Source: Dokdonella_A ginsengisoli
GTDB taxonomy: Bacteria > Pseudomonadota > Gammaproteobacteria > Xanthomonadales > Rhodanobacteraceae
NCBI RefSeq assembly: GCF_042652785.1
Contig: NZ_JBHSHD010000006.1
Location: 1-64,000, forward strand
Direction of reading: 5' to 3'
Length of the DNA: 64,000 nt
The notes under the pieces are model-generated. The model made no database searches, was not told the DNA's origin, and was given only the letters and a program-made list of their open reading frames with translations. Below, piece by piece: positions 1 through 8,700 of the stretch. Every line of letters starts with the position of its first letter. Position 1 is the stretch's first letter. Made by a program: the position numbers and the translations under genes.

Positions 1-507
1 GGCGCGGCGGCCGAGCACGTAGGCGGCGGCCGCGATCGCCAGCAGCGCGAACAGCGCGGCGGCGGCGATGACGCGGGCACGCGATCTCGGCGGAGCGTCC
101 GTCGCCACGTCGACCGCGGCCGGCGCCTGCGCTTCGGCCTGCGGCGGCGGCGCCTCGACTTCCGCCGCGCGCGGCGCATCGGCGCGCTCCTCGACCTCGA
201 CTTCGGCGACCCAGCGATAGCCGAAGCGCGGGATCGTGCGGATCGCGTTCTGCTCGTCGCCGGTGTCGCCGATCGCGCGGCGCGCCTTCAGCACGACCTG
301 GCCGAGCAGCGCGTCGCTGACGTCGAGGCGGCCCCACACCGCCGCGATCAGCTCGTCGCGGCCGACCGCGCGGTCGCGATGGTCGATCAAGTAGGCGAGC
401 ACGTCGAAGACTTTCGGCGACAGCGTCGTCGGCGTGCCGGCGCGGCGCAGTTCGCGCGCCGCCGGATCGACGCTGCAGTCGCCGAAGCGGTAGAGAAGAC
501 GGGCCAT
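1..507 (-). CDS. Winged-helix transcriptional regulator with a C-terminal membrane segment (partial)
   Basis: Only the first 169 residues are present; the gene runs off the left edge. Reading the minus strand from the ATG at 507 gives MARLLYRFGDCSVDPAARE, followed by an OmpR/CadC-type winged-helix domain over about residues 5-95. The typical elements are visible: LSPKVFDVLAYLIDHRDR, a DELIAAVWG recognition region and IRTIPRFGYRWVAEV at the end of the wing. An acidic, Ala/Pro-rich linker follows. A hydrophobic segment (AAALFALLAIAAAAYVLG) near residue 160 is probably a membrane anchor. Proteins of this design (CadC-like, often with periplasmic or TPR C-terminal parts) couple DNA binding to a sensed signal, but the sensing domain lies outside the window, so no regulon can be given. 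Confident for the domain, unknown for the role. Confidence 0.75.
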   Translation of the reverse strand, partial: MARLLYRFGDCSVDPAARELRRAGTPTTLSPKVFDVLAYLIDHRDRAVGRDELIAAVWGRLDVSDALLGQVVLKARRAIGDTGDEQNAIRTIPRFGYRWVAEVEVEERADAPRAAEVEAPPPQAEAQAPAAVDVATDAPPRSRARVIAAAALFALLAIAAAAYVLGRRA

Positions 508-696
508 CGTCCAAGGTTAGCCGGCTTGACCGGTTTGTGTGCCGAGCGGCCGCCCGACGGCCTTCGAGACCTTCCGCGGCGACGCGCGGCCGCCGGTTCG
601 GTCCCGGTGGCACGCGCCTGCCGTCCCCGTACCGCATCCTACCCGGACCGGGCGACGGCGAGGCATTGTGGAGAAATGCCGAAGTGGCGCCGCCGC

Positions 697-1128
697 TCAG
701 AACGAAGCGATGACGATCGCGCCGGCGAGGATCAACGTGCCGCCGACCGCGACCGGCCAGCTCAGGCGTTCACCGACGAACAGCAGCCCGAGCACGATCG
801 CGAACACCACGCTGAGCTTGTCGATCGGTGCGACCTTGCCGACCGGCCCGAGCTGCAGGGCACGGTAGTAGCACAGCCACGAAAGACCGGTGGCGATGCC
901 GGACAGCACCAGGAACAGCCAGGTCTTCGCGTCGATCTGCGCGGGTGCGCGCCATTCACTGCGCCAGCTGAGGATCGCCGCCGTCACGCCGAGGATCACG
1001 ACGGTGCGGATGAAGGTCGCCAGATTCGAGTTGATGCCGGCCACGCCGATCTTGCCGAGCACGGCGGTCAGGCCGGCGAAGAACGCCGAACCCAGTGCGT
1101 AGATCAGCCATGGCTCACGCAGATTCAT
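697..1128 (-). CDS. EamA-family (DMT superfamily) small transporter
   Basis: A 143-residue very hydrophobic protein starting MNLREPWLIYALGSAFFAGL, with about five predicted membrane helices. It looks like a single EamA repeat, half the length of the usual ten-helix transporters. The motif AVLGKIGVAGINSNLATFIRTVV near the start and the closing LSWPVAVGGTLILAGAIVI are typical of this family, whose short members are thought to work as dimers. The substrate cannot be inferred. Its start overlaps the 3' end of the upstream VOC gene by 14 bp on the same strand, so the two are probably co-transcribed and translationally coupled. Confidence 0.8.
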   Translation of the reverse strand: MNLREPWLIYALGSAFFAGLTAVLGKIGVAGINSNLATFIRTVVILGVTAAILSWRSEWRAPAQIDAKTWLFLVLSGIATGLSWLCYYRALQLGPVGKVAPIDKLSVVFAIVLGLLFVGERLSWPVAVGGTLILAGAIVIASF

Positions 1129-1528
1129 GCACGCCTCGACGAAATGCCTGCGCCGTGAAGTTCAGCTCGATGCCGACGCCGGCCGGATCGGTCAGGAACA
1201 GCTGCACCTGGCCGAGCGACGGCACCTCGTCGCGCTCGTAGGCGACGCCGGCCGCGGCCAGGCGTTCGAGCGTCGCGGCGAGATCGGTGACGGCGAAGGC
1301 GACGTGGTCGAGGCAGCCGCTGCCGCGCGCCGGAGCGGCCTTGGGGTCGATCGTCAGATGCAGCAGGTCGCGGCCGCTGCCGTACAGCCAGTAGCCGCGC
1401 GAGCGGAACGGCGGCCGGGGACCTTCGGAAAGACCGATCACGTCGCGGTAGAACCGACGCAGGCGCTCGATCAGTTCTTCCGGCCCGCGCAGGTTGACGT
1501 GAGCAAGGCCGCCGATCGTCGCGCTCAT
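1115..1528 (-). CDS. VOC-family (glyoxalase/bleomycin-resistance fold) protein
   Basis: A 137-residue protein with the two beta-alpha-beta-beta-beta halves of the vicinal oxygen chelate fold. Likely metal ligands are visible: His in AHVNL near residue 10, His in LLHLTI, His in CLDHVAFAV and Glu in GIELNF near the end. This is the pattern of a small metal-dependent lyase, isomerase or dioxygenase. Family members range from glyoxalase I to antibiotic-binding proteins, and the substrate is not evident here. The gene begins 9 bp after the end of the peptidase gene on the same strand and overlaps the EamA gene downstream, so an operon is possible. Confidence 0.8.
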   Translation of the reverse strand: MSATIGGLAHVNLRGPEELIERLRRFYRDVIGLSEGPRPPFRSRGYWLYGSGRDLLHLTIDPKAAPARGSGCLDHVAFAVTDLAATLERLAAAGVAYERDEVPSLGQVQLFLTDPAGVGIELNFTAQAFRRGVHESA

Positions 1529-1537
1529 CGGGCTAGC

Positions 1538-3790
1538 TCACTTCGGCGTTCCGGCCGCGGCCGGTTTCAGCTTGGCGTCGAAGAAACCCGCGATCAGCGT
1601 GTAGACGTGCTTCTTCATCGCAGGCGTCGACAGCCCGTGCTTGCCGCCCGGATAGGTCATCAGCTCGAACTGCGTGCCGCGCTGCTGCAGCGCGGCCATG
1701 AGTTTGGTCGAGTTGGCGAACAGCACGTTGTCGTCGGCCATGCCGTGCACGAGCAGAAGCGCACCGGAGCGGATGCCGGCCAGCCAGTGCAGCACGCCGG
1801 ACTGCTCGTAGCCGTCCGCGTTGTTCTGCGGCGTGTCGAGATAGCGTTCGGTGTAATGCGTGTCGTACAGGCGCCAGTCGGTGACCGGCGCCACCGCGAC
1901 GCCGGCGGCGAACGATTCCGGATGCGTGGCGAGCAGCATCAGCGTCTGGTAGCCGCCGTAGCTCCAGCCGAACAGGCCGATGCGTTTGGCGTCGACCCAC
2001 GGCTGCTGCGCGAGCCAGGCGACGCCGGCCATCTGGTCGGCGACCTCGGCCTTGCCCAGGCGCTTGAAGATCGCGTCGGAGAACGCGCGCCCGCGCCGCG
2101 GCGTGCCGCGGTTGTCGAGCGCGAACACGACGTAACCGTGCTGCGCCATGTACTGCTCGAAATGCGCGCCCCAGGCCTTGCTGACGTACTGGCGGCCGGG
2201 ACCGCCGTAGTAGGTCATGAACACCGGATACGTTTTCTTCGCGTCGAAGCCGAGCGGCTTGTAGACGCGGTAGTGCAGGTCCTGGCCGTCTTCGCTCTTG
2301 AGCGCCCCGAATTCCGGCACGATCTGCGTGTCGCGATACGGCCAATACGGATGGCCTTCCTTCAGCTCGTTGTGCTCGATCCAGGCGATGCGGCTGCCGT
2401 CGGGCTTGCGCAGCGACACCTGCGGCGGCGTGCGCGGATCGGAGTAGGTGTCGATCCACGCCGCGGCGCTCTCGCCGAATACCGCCTCGTGCCAGCCGTC
2501 GTCTTCGCTGACGCGCGTGGCGCCGTCGGCCTGGCTGCCGTCGAGCGCGGCGGCGTAGACCTGCTGCTGCAGCGGATCGTCGCGGTTCGCAGCGAAGTAC
2601 GCCTTGCCGTTCTTCTCGTCGAGCGCGAGCAGCTTGTCGACGTCCCACGCGCCTTGCGTGAGGCGGCGGCGCTGCTTGCCGTCGAGGCCGAACACGTACA
2701 GGTGCTTGTAGCCGTCGCGCTCCGAGGCCCAGACGAAGGCGTCCTCGTTCTTCAGGAAGCGCAGGTCGTCGTGCAGGTTGATCCAGGTCGCGCTGGTCTC
2801 GGTCAGCAGCATGCGCTGCCGCCGCGAAGCGGCGTCCACGGCGATCAGCTCGAGGCGGCGCTGGTCGCGGCTCTCGCGCTGGTAGACCAGGCCTTTCGCA
2901 TCCGGCCTCCAGTCCACGCGCGCGAGGTAGACGTCGACCGCGCCCTGCTCTCGATCCTCCACGTCGATCCAGCGCGTACGTCCGCCGCGCGGCGCGACGA
3001 GGCCGATCCGCACGCTGACGTTCGGCCGTCCGGCGGCCGGGTAGCGCTGGCCGATCGTCTCGCTGCGCTCGGCGTAGACCTCGGTGCGCTCGACCACGTC
3101 GACCGGCGCTTCGTCGTAGCGCTCGAAGGCGATCGACGAATCGTCCGGCGCCCACCAGTAGCCGGTGGCGCGGTCCATTTCCTCCTGCGCGACGAACTCC
3201 GCCTCGCCGTTGTGGACCGTGCCCTTGCCGTCGCGCGTGAGCGGGTACGTCTTGCCGCTGGCGAGATCGATCGCGTAGAGGTTCTGCCGGCTGACGAAGG
3301 AGACGAAGCCGCCGCGTGGCGAGACCTTGGCGTCGTTGACCTCGAAGCCTTCCGGCGTCAGCGCGCGCGCCTGGGCGCCGGGCTCGGCGTCGAAGTCGTA
3401 CAGCCACAGGCGCTCGCCGACGGTGAACAGCAGCTTCCTCGAATCCGGTGCCCAGCGGTAGGCGACGATGCCCTTGAGCTGCGCGATGCGTTCGCGCTCG
3501 CGCCGCGCCTTCTCCGCGTCGGACAGTTCCTTGCGCTCTTCCAGCGCGAGCGAATCGACCAGGCGCTGCGTCTTGCCGCCGGCGATCTCGTACTGCCACA
3601 GATCGAGCTGGTTCTGGTCCTCGGCGCGCCCGCGCAGGAAGGTCACGCGGCTGCCGTCCGGCGCGATCTTCAGCGAACGCGGGCTCGGACCGTTGAGGTC
3701 CGGGTCGGAGTAGAGGCGGTCGATCGTCAGTTTTTCGGCCATGGCGGGAACACTGGCCGCCAAGGCGGCGGCGAACAGCAGGGTGCGCAT
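1538..3790 (-). CDS. Secreted S9 peptidase, dipeptidyl peptidase IV type
   Basis: A 750-residue prolyl-oligopeptidase-family serine peptidase. A signal peptide (MRTLLFAAALAASVPAMA) predicts export to the periplasm or beyond. Residues 25-480 form the beta-propeller, which carries the double-Glu motif QEEMDR (Glu203-204) that in DPP IV holds the free N-terminus of the substrate. The C-terminal alpha/beta-hydrolase domain has the nucleophile Ser610 in GWSYGGY, Asp686 in HGMADDNV and His718 in GGKHGL, so the triad is complete. The length matches family DPP IVs (700-750). The likely activity is removal of N-terminal dipeptides, preferentially after Pro or Ala, for peptide nutrition. The exact specificity is inference. 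Confidence 0.93.
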   Translation of the reverse strand: MRTLLFAAALAASVPAMAEKLTIDRLYSDPDLNGPSPRSLKIAPDGSRVTFLRGRAEDQNQLDLWQYEIAGGKTQRLVDSLALEERKELSDAEKARRERERIAQLKGIVAYRWAPDSRKLLFTVGERLWLYDFDAEPGAQARALTPEGFEVNDAKVSPRGGFVSFVSRQNLYAIDLASGKTYPLTRDGKGTVHNGEAEFVAQEEMDRATGYWWAPDDSSIAFERYDEAPVDVVERTEVYAERSETIGQRYPAAGRPNVSVRIGLVAPRGGRTRWIDVEDREQGAVDVYLARVDWRPDAKGLVYQRESRDQRRLELIAVDAASRRQRMLLTETSATWINLHDDLRFLKNEDAFVWASERDGYKHLYVFGLDGKQRRRLTQGAWDVDKLLALDEKNGKAYFAANRDDPLQQQVYAAALDGSQADGATRVSEDDGWHEAVFGESAAAWIDTYSDPRTPPQVSLRKPDGSRIAWIEHNELKEGHPYWPYRDTQIVPEFGALKSEDGQDLHYRVYKPLGFDAKKTYPVFMTYYGGPGRQYVSKAWGAHFEQYMAQHGYVVFALDNRGTPRRGRAFSDAIFKRLGKAEVADQMAGVAWLAQQPWVDAKRIGLFGWSYGGYQTLMLLATHPESFAAGVAVAPVTDWRLYDTHYTERYLDTPQNNADGYEQSGVLHWLAGIRSGALLLVHGMADDNVLFANSTKLMAALQQRGTQFELMTYPGGKHGLSTPAMKKHVYTLIAGFFDAKLKPAAAGTPK

Positions 3791-3873
3791 CCGTTTCTCC
3801 GGAAAGTCGCCCCGATTATCGCGAGCCGCGAACGCAGATGGGAAGGTCGCCGGGGGAAACTATGGCAGAGCGA

Positions 3874-3944
3874 TTTCTCGCAGAGGCGCAGAGAACGCCG
3901 AGATAGAGATTTTTCCTCTGCGCCCTCCGCGCCTCTGCGAGAAA
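3874..3944. repeat. REP-like inverted repeat in an intergenic region
   Basis: A 20-bp arm at 3874-3893 (begins tttctcgcagagg) is matched by its reverse complement at 3925-3944 with one mismatch, separated by a 31-bp loop that itself contains a partial extra copy (cctctgcgcc). The unit lies between the peptidase and GST genes and has the look of a short dispersed extragenic repeat. Whether it recurs in the genome cannot be seen from this window. Confidence 0.7.
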
Positions 3945-3994
3945 ATGGCTTTCGCATTCCCCACACGAACGCACTTACTTCGACACACTCGCCA

Positions 3995-4023
3995 CGTCAT
4001 GCCCGCGCACGCGGGCATCCATT
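3995..4023. repeat. Short palindromic repeat (gcccgcgcacgcgggc core)
   Basis: The sequence cgtcatgcccgcgc/acgcgggcatcc is a compact inverted repeat: tgcccgcg and cgcgggca arms around ca. It resembles the common dispersed 'cgtcat-ncccgcg...cgcgggn-atcca' extragenic element of many proteobacteria. It sits just before the stop of the GST gene and could also act as a weak transcription stop. Confidence 0.55.
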
Positions 4024-4058
4024 GAAGCGCTTGCCAGCCACCCGCGCCCGGCGACTCT

Positions 4059-4760
4059 TCAGGACTTCCGGCTGCCCTGCCCGAACAGGATCTTCTTCTC
4101 TTCCTCGCTGAGCGGCTGGCCCGCCGACGGATTCACTTCCGTCGCGCGCGCGTAGGCGCGCTGCGTCGCCGGCCGTTCGGCGATCGCGGCGTGCCAGCGG
4201 CGCACCTGCGCGAAGTCGGCGAGGTCGATCGGCGCCTTCGTGTACGGACTGATCCATGGGTAGGCCGCCATGTCGGCGATCGTGTAGTCGTCGCCGGCGA
4301 TGAAGGCGCGCCCGGCGAGGCGCTTGTCGAGCACGCCGAGCAGGCGGCGCGCCTCGTTGGTGTAGCGCTCGATCGCGTACGGAATCTTCTCCGGCGCGTA
4401 GACGGTGAAATGACCGTACTGCCCGGTCATCGGGCCGAGGCCGCCCATCTGCCAGAACAGCCACTCGTTGACGACGTTGCGCCCGCGCAGGTCCTGCGCA
4501 ATGAAGCGGCCGGTCTTGTCGGCGAGGTAGAGCAGGATCGCGCCGGACTCGAACACGCTGACCGGCGCGCCGCCGTCGGCCGGCGCGTGGTCGACGATCG
4601 CCGGCATCTTGTTGTTCGGCGAGATCGCCAGGTAGTCGGGCTTGAACTGGTCGCCCTTGCCGATGTCGACCGGCACGATCCGGTACGGCAGGCCGGCTTC
4701 TTCCAGGAACAGGGTGATCTTGTGGCCGTTCGGCGTCGGCCAGTAGTGCAGGTCGATCAT
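4059..4760 (-). CDS. Glutathione S-transferase, YfcG/YghU-like
   Basis: A 233-residue soluble GST. The N-terminal thioredoxin-like domain (1-85) begins MIDLHYWPTPNGHKITLFLEE and contains ISPNNKMPAIVD, with the cis-Pro that binds glutathione, and ESGAILLYLADK. An all-helical C-terminal domain follows, with DYTIADMAAYPWI, the usual N-capping box. The TPNGHK start is typical of the bacterial Nu-class proteins (YfcG/YghU), which act as glutathione-dependent disulfide-bond reductases more than as conjugating enzymes. It is probably monocistronic; the neighbours give no pathway hint. Confidence 0.88.
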   Translation of the reverse strand: MIDLHYWPTPNGHKITLFLEEAGLPYRIVPVDIGKGDQFKPDYLAISPNNKMPAIVDHAPADGGAPVSVFESGAILLYLADKTGRFIAQDLRGRNVVNEWLFWQMGGLGPMTGQYGHFTVYAPEKIPYAIERYTNEARRLLGVLDKRLAGRAFIAGDDYTIADMAAYPWISPYTKAPIDLADFAQVRRWHAAIAERPATQRAYARATEVNPSAGQPLSEEEKKILFGQGSRKS

Positions 4761-4847
4761 GGGTTGGCTCGGTTTTTTGGGGCGGGATGATCCGAATGGG
4801 GGCGATTGTGCGTTTTATCCACCGATGTCCCTGCCGAGTCGCCGCCG

Positions 4848-5744
4848 ATGAACAACCCCTGGTTGCGCCCGTGGACCGCGCCGCCCGGCGGTGGAGGCCC
4901 CCGCGCCTTCCTGCTGGCCGTGCTGATCGCCTCGCCGGTGGTGGCGGAGGCGGCCACGCCCGACCGCGTCGTGGAGACCGCCGCGCGTGATCTGCTCGCG
5001 CAGGCCGACGCCCTGCGTCCGCTGCTGATCGGCGAAATCCACGGCACGCAGGAGACGCCCGCGCTGCTGGCGTCGATGCTGCGCCAGGGCAGCGGCCGGC
5101 CGTGGCTGCTCGGGCTGGAGATCCCGCGCCAGGAACAGGAGCGCATCGAGGCGTTCCTGCGATCGGACGGCGGCGCCAGGGCGCGCGCCGCGCTGACGGG
5201 CGGCGCGTTCTGGACGCGCGAGCTGCAGGACGGCCGCTCCAGCGAAGCGATGCTGCAGCTGATCGACGCCGTCCGCGCGCTGCGCCGCAGCGGCCGCGAC
5301 ATCCACGTCGTGTGCTTCGACGACGTGGCCGAAGACGGCAGCGCGGGCGACCGCGACGCGCGCATGGCGCAGGCCCTGCGCACCGCGCTGAGCACCGAGC
5401 GGCACCGGCGCGCGGTCGCGCTGATGGGCAACTACCACGCACGCATCGGCCGCGGCGCACCGTGGAACGCGCAGCAGGAATTTCTCGGCTGGCATCTGCG
5501 CGACCTGTCGCCGCTGTCGGTCGACGTCGGCGCGCCGACCGGCTCGAGCTGGGTCTGCAATCCGGACTGCGGCGTCTATCGCTTCGGCGCGGACCGCGCC
5601 CCCGGCGACGCCTCGCTGCGCATGGCCGCACAGCCGGACGGGAAGGGCTACGTCGGCACGCTGAGCCTGCCGCGCTTCACCGCGTCGCCGCCGGCGGTCG
5701 AGGCGACTGCCTCGACGGACGCGAAGCCGGAGTCGCCCGATTGA
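4848..5744 (+). CDS. Exported ChaN/EreA-like protein
   Basis: A 298-residue protein. The start at 4848 is preferred over an upstream TTG at 4806 because it gives MNNPWLRPW followed by a hydrophobic signal-like stretch (AFLLAVLIASPVVAEA). After it comes LLIGEIHGTQETPALLASML, then LGLEIPRQEQERIEAFL and, later, ALMGNYHARIG. This order of conserved His- and Glu-containing motifs is that of the ChaN (haem-binding) and EreA-like superfamily. The C-terminal part has two close cysteines (WVCNPDCGVYRF). Export and fold are fairly secure; whether it binds haem or hydrolyses an ester cannot be decided. It diverges from the GST gene across a short gap. Confidence 0.65.
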   Translation: MNNPWLRPWTAPPGGGGPRAFLLAVLIASPVVAEAATPDRVVETAARDLLAQADALRPLLIGEIHGTQETPALLASMLRQGSGRPWLLGLEIPRQEQERIEAFLRSDGGARARAALTGGAFWTRELQDGRSSEAMLQLIDAVRALRRSGRDIHVVCFDDVAEDGSAGDRDARMAQALRTALSTERHRRAVALMGNYHARIGRGAPWNAQQEFLGWHLRDLSPLSVDVGAPTGSSWVCNPDCGVYRFGADRAPGDASLRMAAQPDGKGYVGTLSLPRFTASPPAVEATASTDAKPESPD

Positions 5745-5798
5745 ACGCTTCGTTCCGCCGCGGCGCGGAGCCCGCATGGACTCCGCGCCGGGATGGCC

Positions 5799-8700
5799 TC
5801 ACTGCGGCAGCAACGTCAGCCAGGGCGTGCCGTCGAGCTGGGTGATGCGCAGGCGCAGCAGGCGGGCCGGTTCGCTGCGCTCGGTCACGTCCAGCGACAC
5901 CGCACCGGCCGCCAGACGCACGTAGCCGTCCTCGTGTCCGGCGGCGGCCGGCTGCCAGGCCAGGTCGAGCGGAGTCGCGGCGAGTTCGACCGTGCGCCAC
6001 GCGCTGCGCAGCGGGCGACCGTGCGCGTCGTGCAGCGTCAGCCGCAGCACGGCCTGCGCGCCGAAGCGGGCCAGTTCGACCGCGAGCACCTGTCCGCCGG
6101 CGGCGTCGCCGCGCGCGACGACCACCGGCATCGGGCCGAGCCGGTCGAGCAGCGCCGCCTCGACCTGCAGCTGCGCGCTGACAAAGCCGTCCGCATCGGC
6201 GTGGCCGTCGAGCTTCTGCGTCGCGGCCGCGTCGTCGAAGCCGTCGCGGAAGATCACGATGACCGTGGCCGGCGTGTCGCTGGCGCTGTTGTTGGCCGGG
6301 TTCGGATCGACCGTGCCGCCGCCGACCGTCGCGGTCGCCGTGTGCACGATGACCTCGCCGGCGCCGCCCTGCACCGTGGCCGAGTAGGTGTACACCGCCT
6401 GCGCACCCGGCGGCAGCGTGGCGCTGTCGACGAGTTCGTCGCCATTGCCGCCGGCGCAGCTCGCGCCGCCGCTCGGCGTGCAGGTCCAGCTGCCGTCGGC
6501 CAGTTCGGCCGGCAGCGCGTCGTGCACCTGCACGGTGGCGGTCGCCTTGCCGGCGATGTTGGAGACCGTGATGACCGCGTCCAGCGTGTCGCCGACGCGC
6601 GCGTACTCGCGCCCGTCGGTGATCGCCACGGCGATGTCGGCCTGCGCCACGGCATCGGTGCCCGTACCCGACAGCGTAATCGTGCCGCTGCCGGGCGCGT
6701 CGGCGGTGACCGTCAGCGTCTGGCTGGCCGCGCCCGCCGCGGTCGGCGAGAAGGTGTAGGTCAGCGTGCAGTTCGCGCCGGCACCGAGCGTGATCGGCGC
6801 GGTCGCGGCGCAGCTGCCGCCGCTGCGCGCGAACGGTGCGGTCGGCGCCGTCAGCGCCGTCACCTGCAGCGTGGCGCCGCCGCTATTGGCCAGCGTCACC
6901 ACCACCGGCGCGCTGCCGGTGCCGACGGTCAGTTCGCCGAAGTCGTGCGCGGTCGGCTTGATGGTGAGCTGGCCCTGCGGCGCCGCCTGCACGGTGGTCG
7001 TCGCCGTGGCGCTGTCGTTGGCCGGATTCGGATCGCTGGTGCTCGAGGCGGCGCTGACCGTGTTGGCGATCTGCGTGCCGCCGGCGACGTCCGCGGCGAC
7101 CTTGACTACCAGCGTGAAGCCCGCATTGCCCGGCGCGAACGAAGCATTGCTGCAGCTGACCGTGCCGCTCGCGCCGACGGCCGGCGTCGTGCAGCTCCAG
7201 CCGCCGGCGGAGGCGAGCGAGACGAAGCTCGTGCCGGCCGGCAGGGTGTCGGTCAGCGTCGCCGCCGAGGCCGCGGTCGGGCCGGCGTTGGCCAGCGTGA
7301 TCGCGTAGGTGAGGTTGGCGCCGGCGACGACCGGATCGGGCGAATCGACGATGCTGACGGAGAGGTCGCTGCCGCTGCCGCCGGTGGCGAACAGGCCGAC
7401 CAGCACCGGATCGTGGTCGGAGGCGCGGAACGGCGTGCCCGGCTCGTACAGGTTGCGCGGCGGAGTCATCGCCGAACCGTTGGGCTCCTCCTCGTAGGCC
7501 GCCTCGCCGGCGTCCTTGACGTCGTCGTTGTAGTCGAACACCGGCACTTCGTCGGCGTTGACGTGCCACGGCGCGACGCCGACGACCTTGCTGCCGAGGC
7601 TGGCGCTGGCGAAGACGTAGTCGAGATGGCCGAGCTGGCCGTCGAACAGGTACGAGTACTCGCCCGGCGTGCGGCTGGCGAGCAGGTCTTCGTAGCCGCC
7701 GGCGGCGAGCGTGGCGATCGGCGTTTCCTTCGCGTTCGAGTTGAAGTCGCCGAGCAGCAACACGTCGCTGTCGCCGGCGGCCGGGATCACCGTCGAGTTG
7801 ATCCAGCTGAGCAGGCGCGTGGCCTGCTGCGTGCGGCGCGAGGCGTAGCACGACTGGCCGTCGCCGGCGTCGGCGTCGGCACCGCCGGCGCCCGAGCAGC
7901 TCTTGGACTTGAGATGGTTGGCGATCGCGGTGAAGCGCTCGCCGAGCGCCGGATTGGCCGCGTCGACGACCTCGAAGGTCTGCGCGAGCGGCGGACGGTT
8001 GTTGATCGCGTTGGTGTCCACCAGCGGCGAACCGACCGGCGACAGCACGCCGGAGCGATAGATCAGCGCGACGCGGATCGCATCGGTGCCGATCGCGCCG
8101 CCGGTGTTCACGCGGGCGTACGGATGCGCGCCGCCGCAGCGCGTGTTGATCGCGGCGACCAGGTCGATGATCGCGTTCTGCGCTGCGTCGTTCTCGATCT
8201 CCATCAGGCCGGCGACGTCGGGGTTCAGGCCGCACACCACGATCGAGGTGCGCTCGCGCTGGCGCGCCAGTTCCGCCGCGCTGTCGGCGCCGCGGCAGTC
8301 CATGCCGCCGGACGGACCGCAGGGACCGGACGAGGTGCTGGCGGTGGTGTCGATGGTCGTGAAGTAGTTCAGCACGTTCAGGCCGACCGCCTTGATCGCG
8401 CCGCCGACGGTCGGCGCCGAGGCCGGGCGCGGGTTGGCCGCGGTGAAGGTGGCCGGGCGCGCCACGGTCGGACGGATGCGCCACGCGTCGGTGCCGCTGG
8501 CGCCGGCGAAGGACCAGTGCAGCACGCCGGTCAGGTTGGCGACCTGGTCGCCGCCGCGGAAGAAGTCCGCGCCCTGCGTGCCGGCTGAGAAGCCGCCGTT
8601 GGCGTGCGGGTGGTACATGTACTGGCTGCCTTCGGGCAGGGTCAGCGGCCAGTTGTCGACGTTGTTGGTGTCGTCGAGGATCACGCGGCGGCGCGCCAGG

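Noticed and set aside
1127..4111. 994-codon plus-strand open frame across the VOC and peptidase genes
   Set aside because: It is the antisense shadow of real genes: Arg/Ala/Val-rich without domains, while the minus strand encodes a complete DPP IV with catalytic triad.
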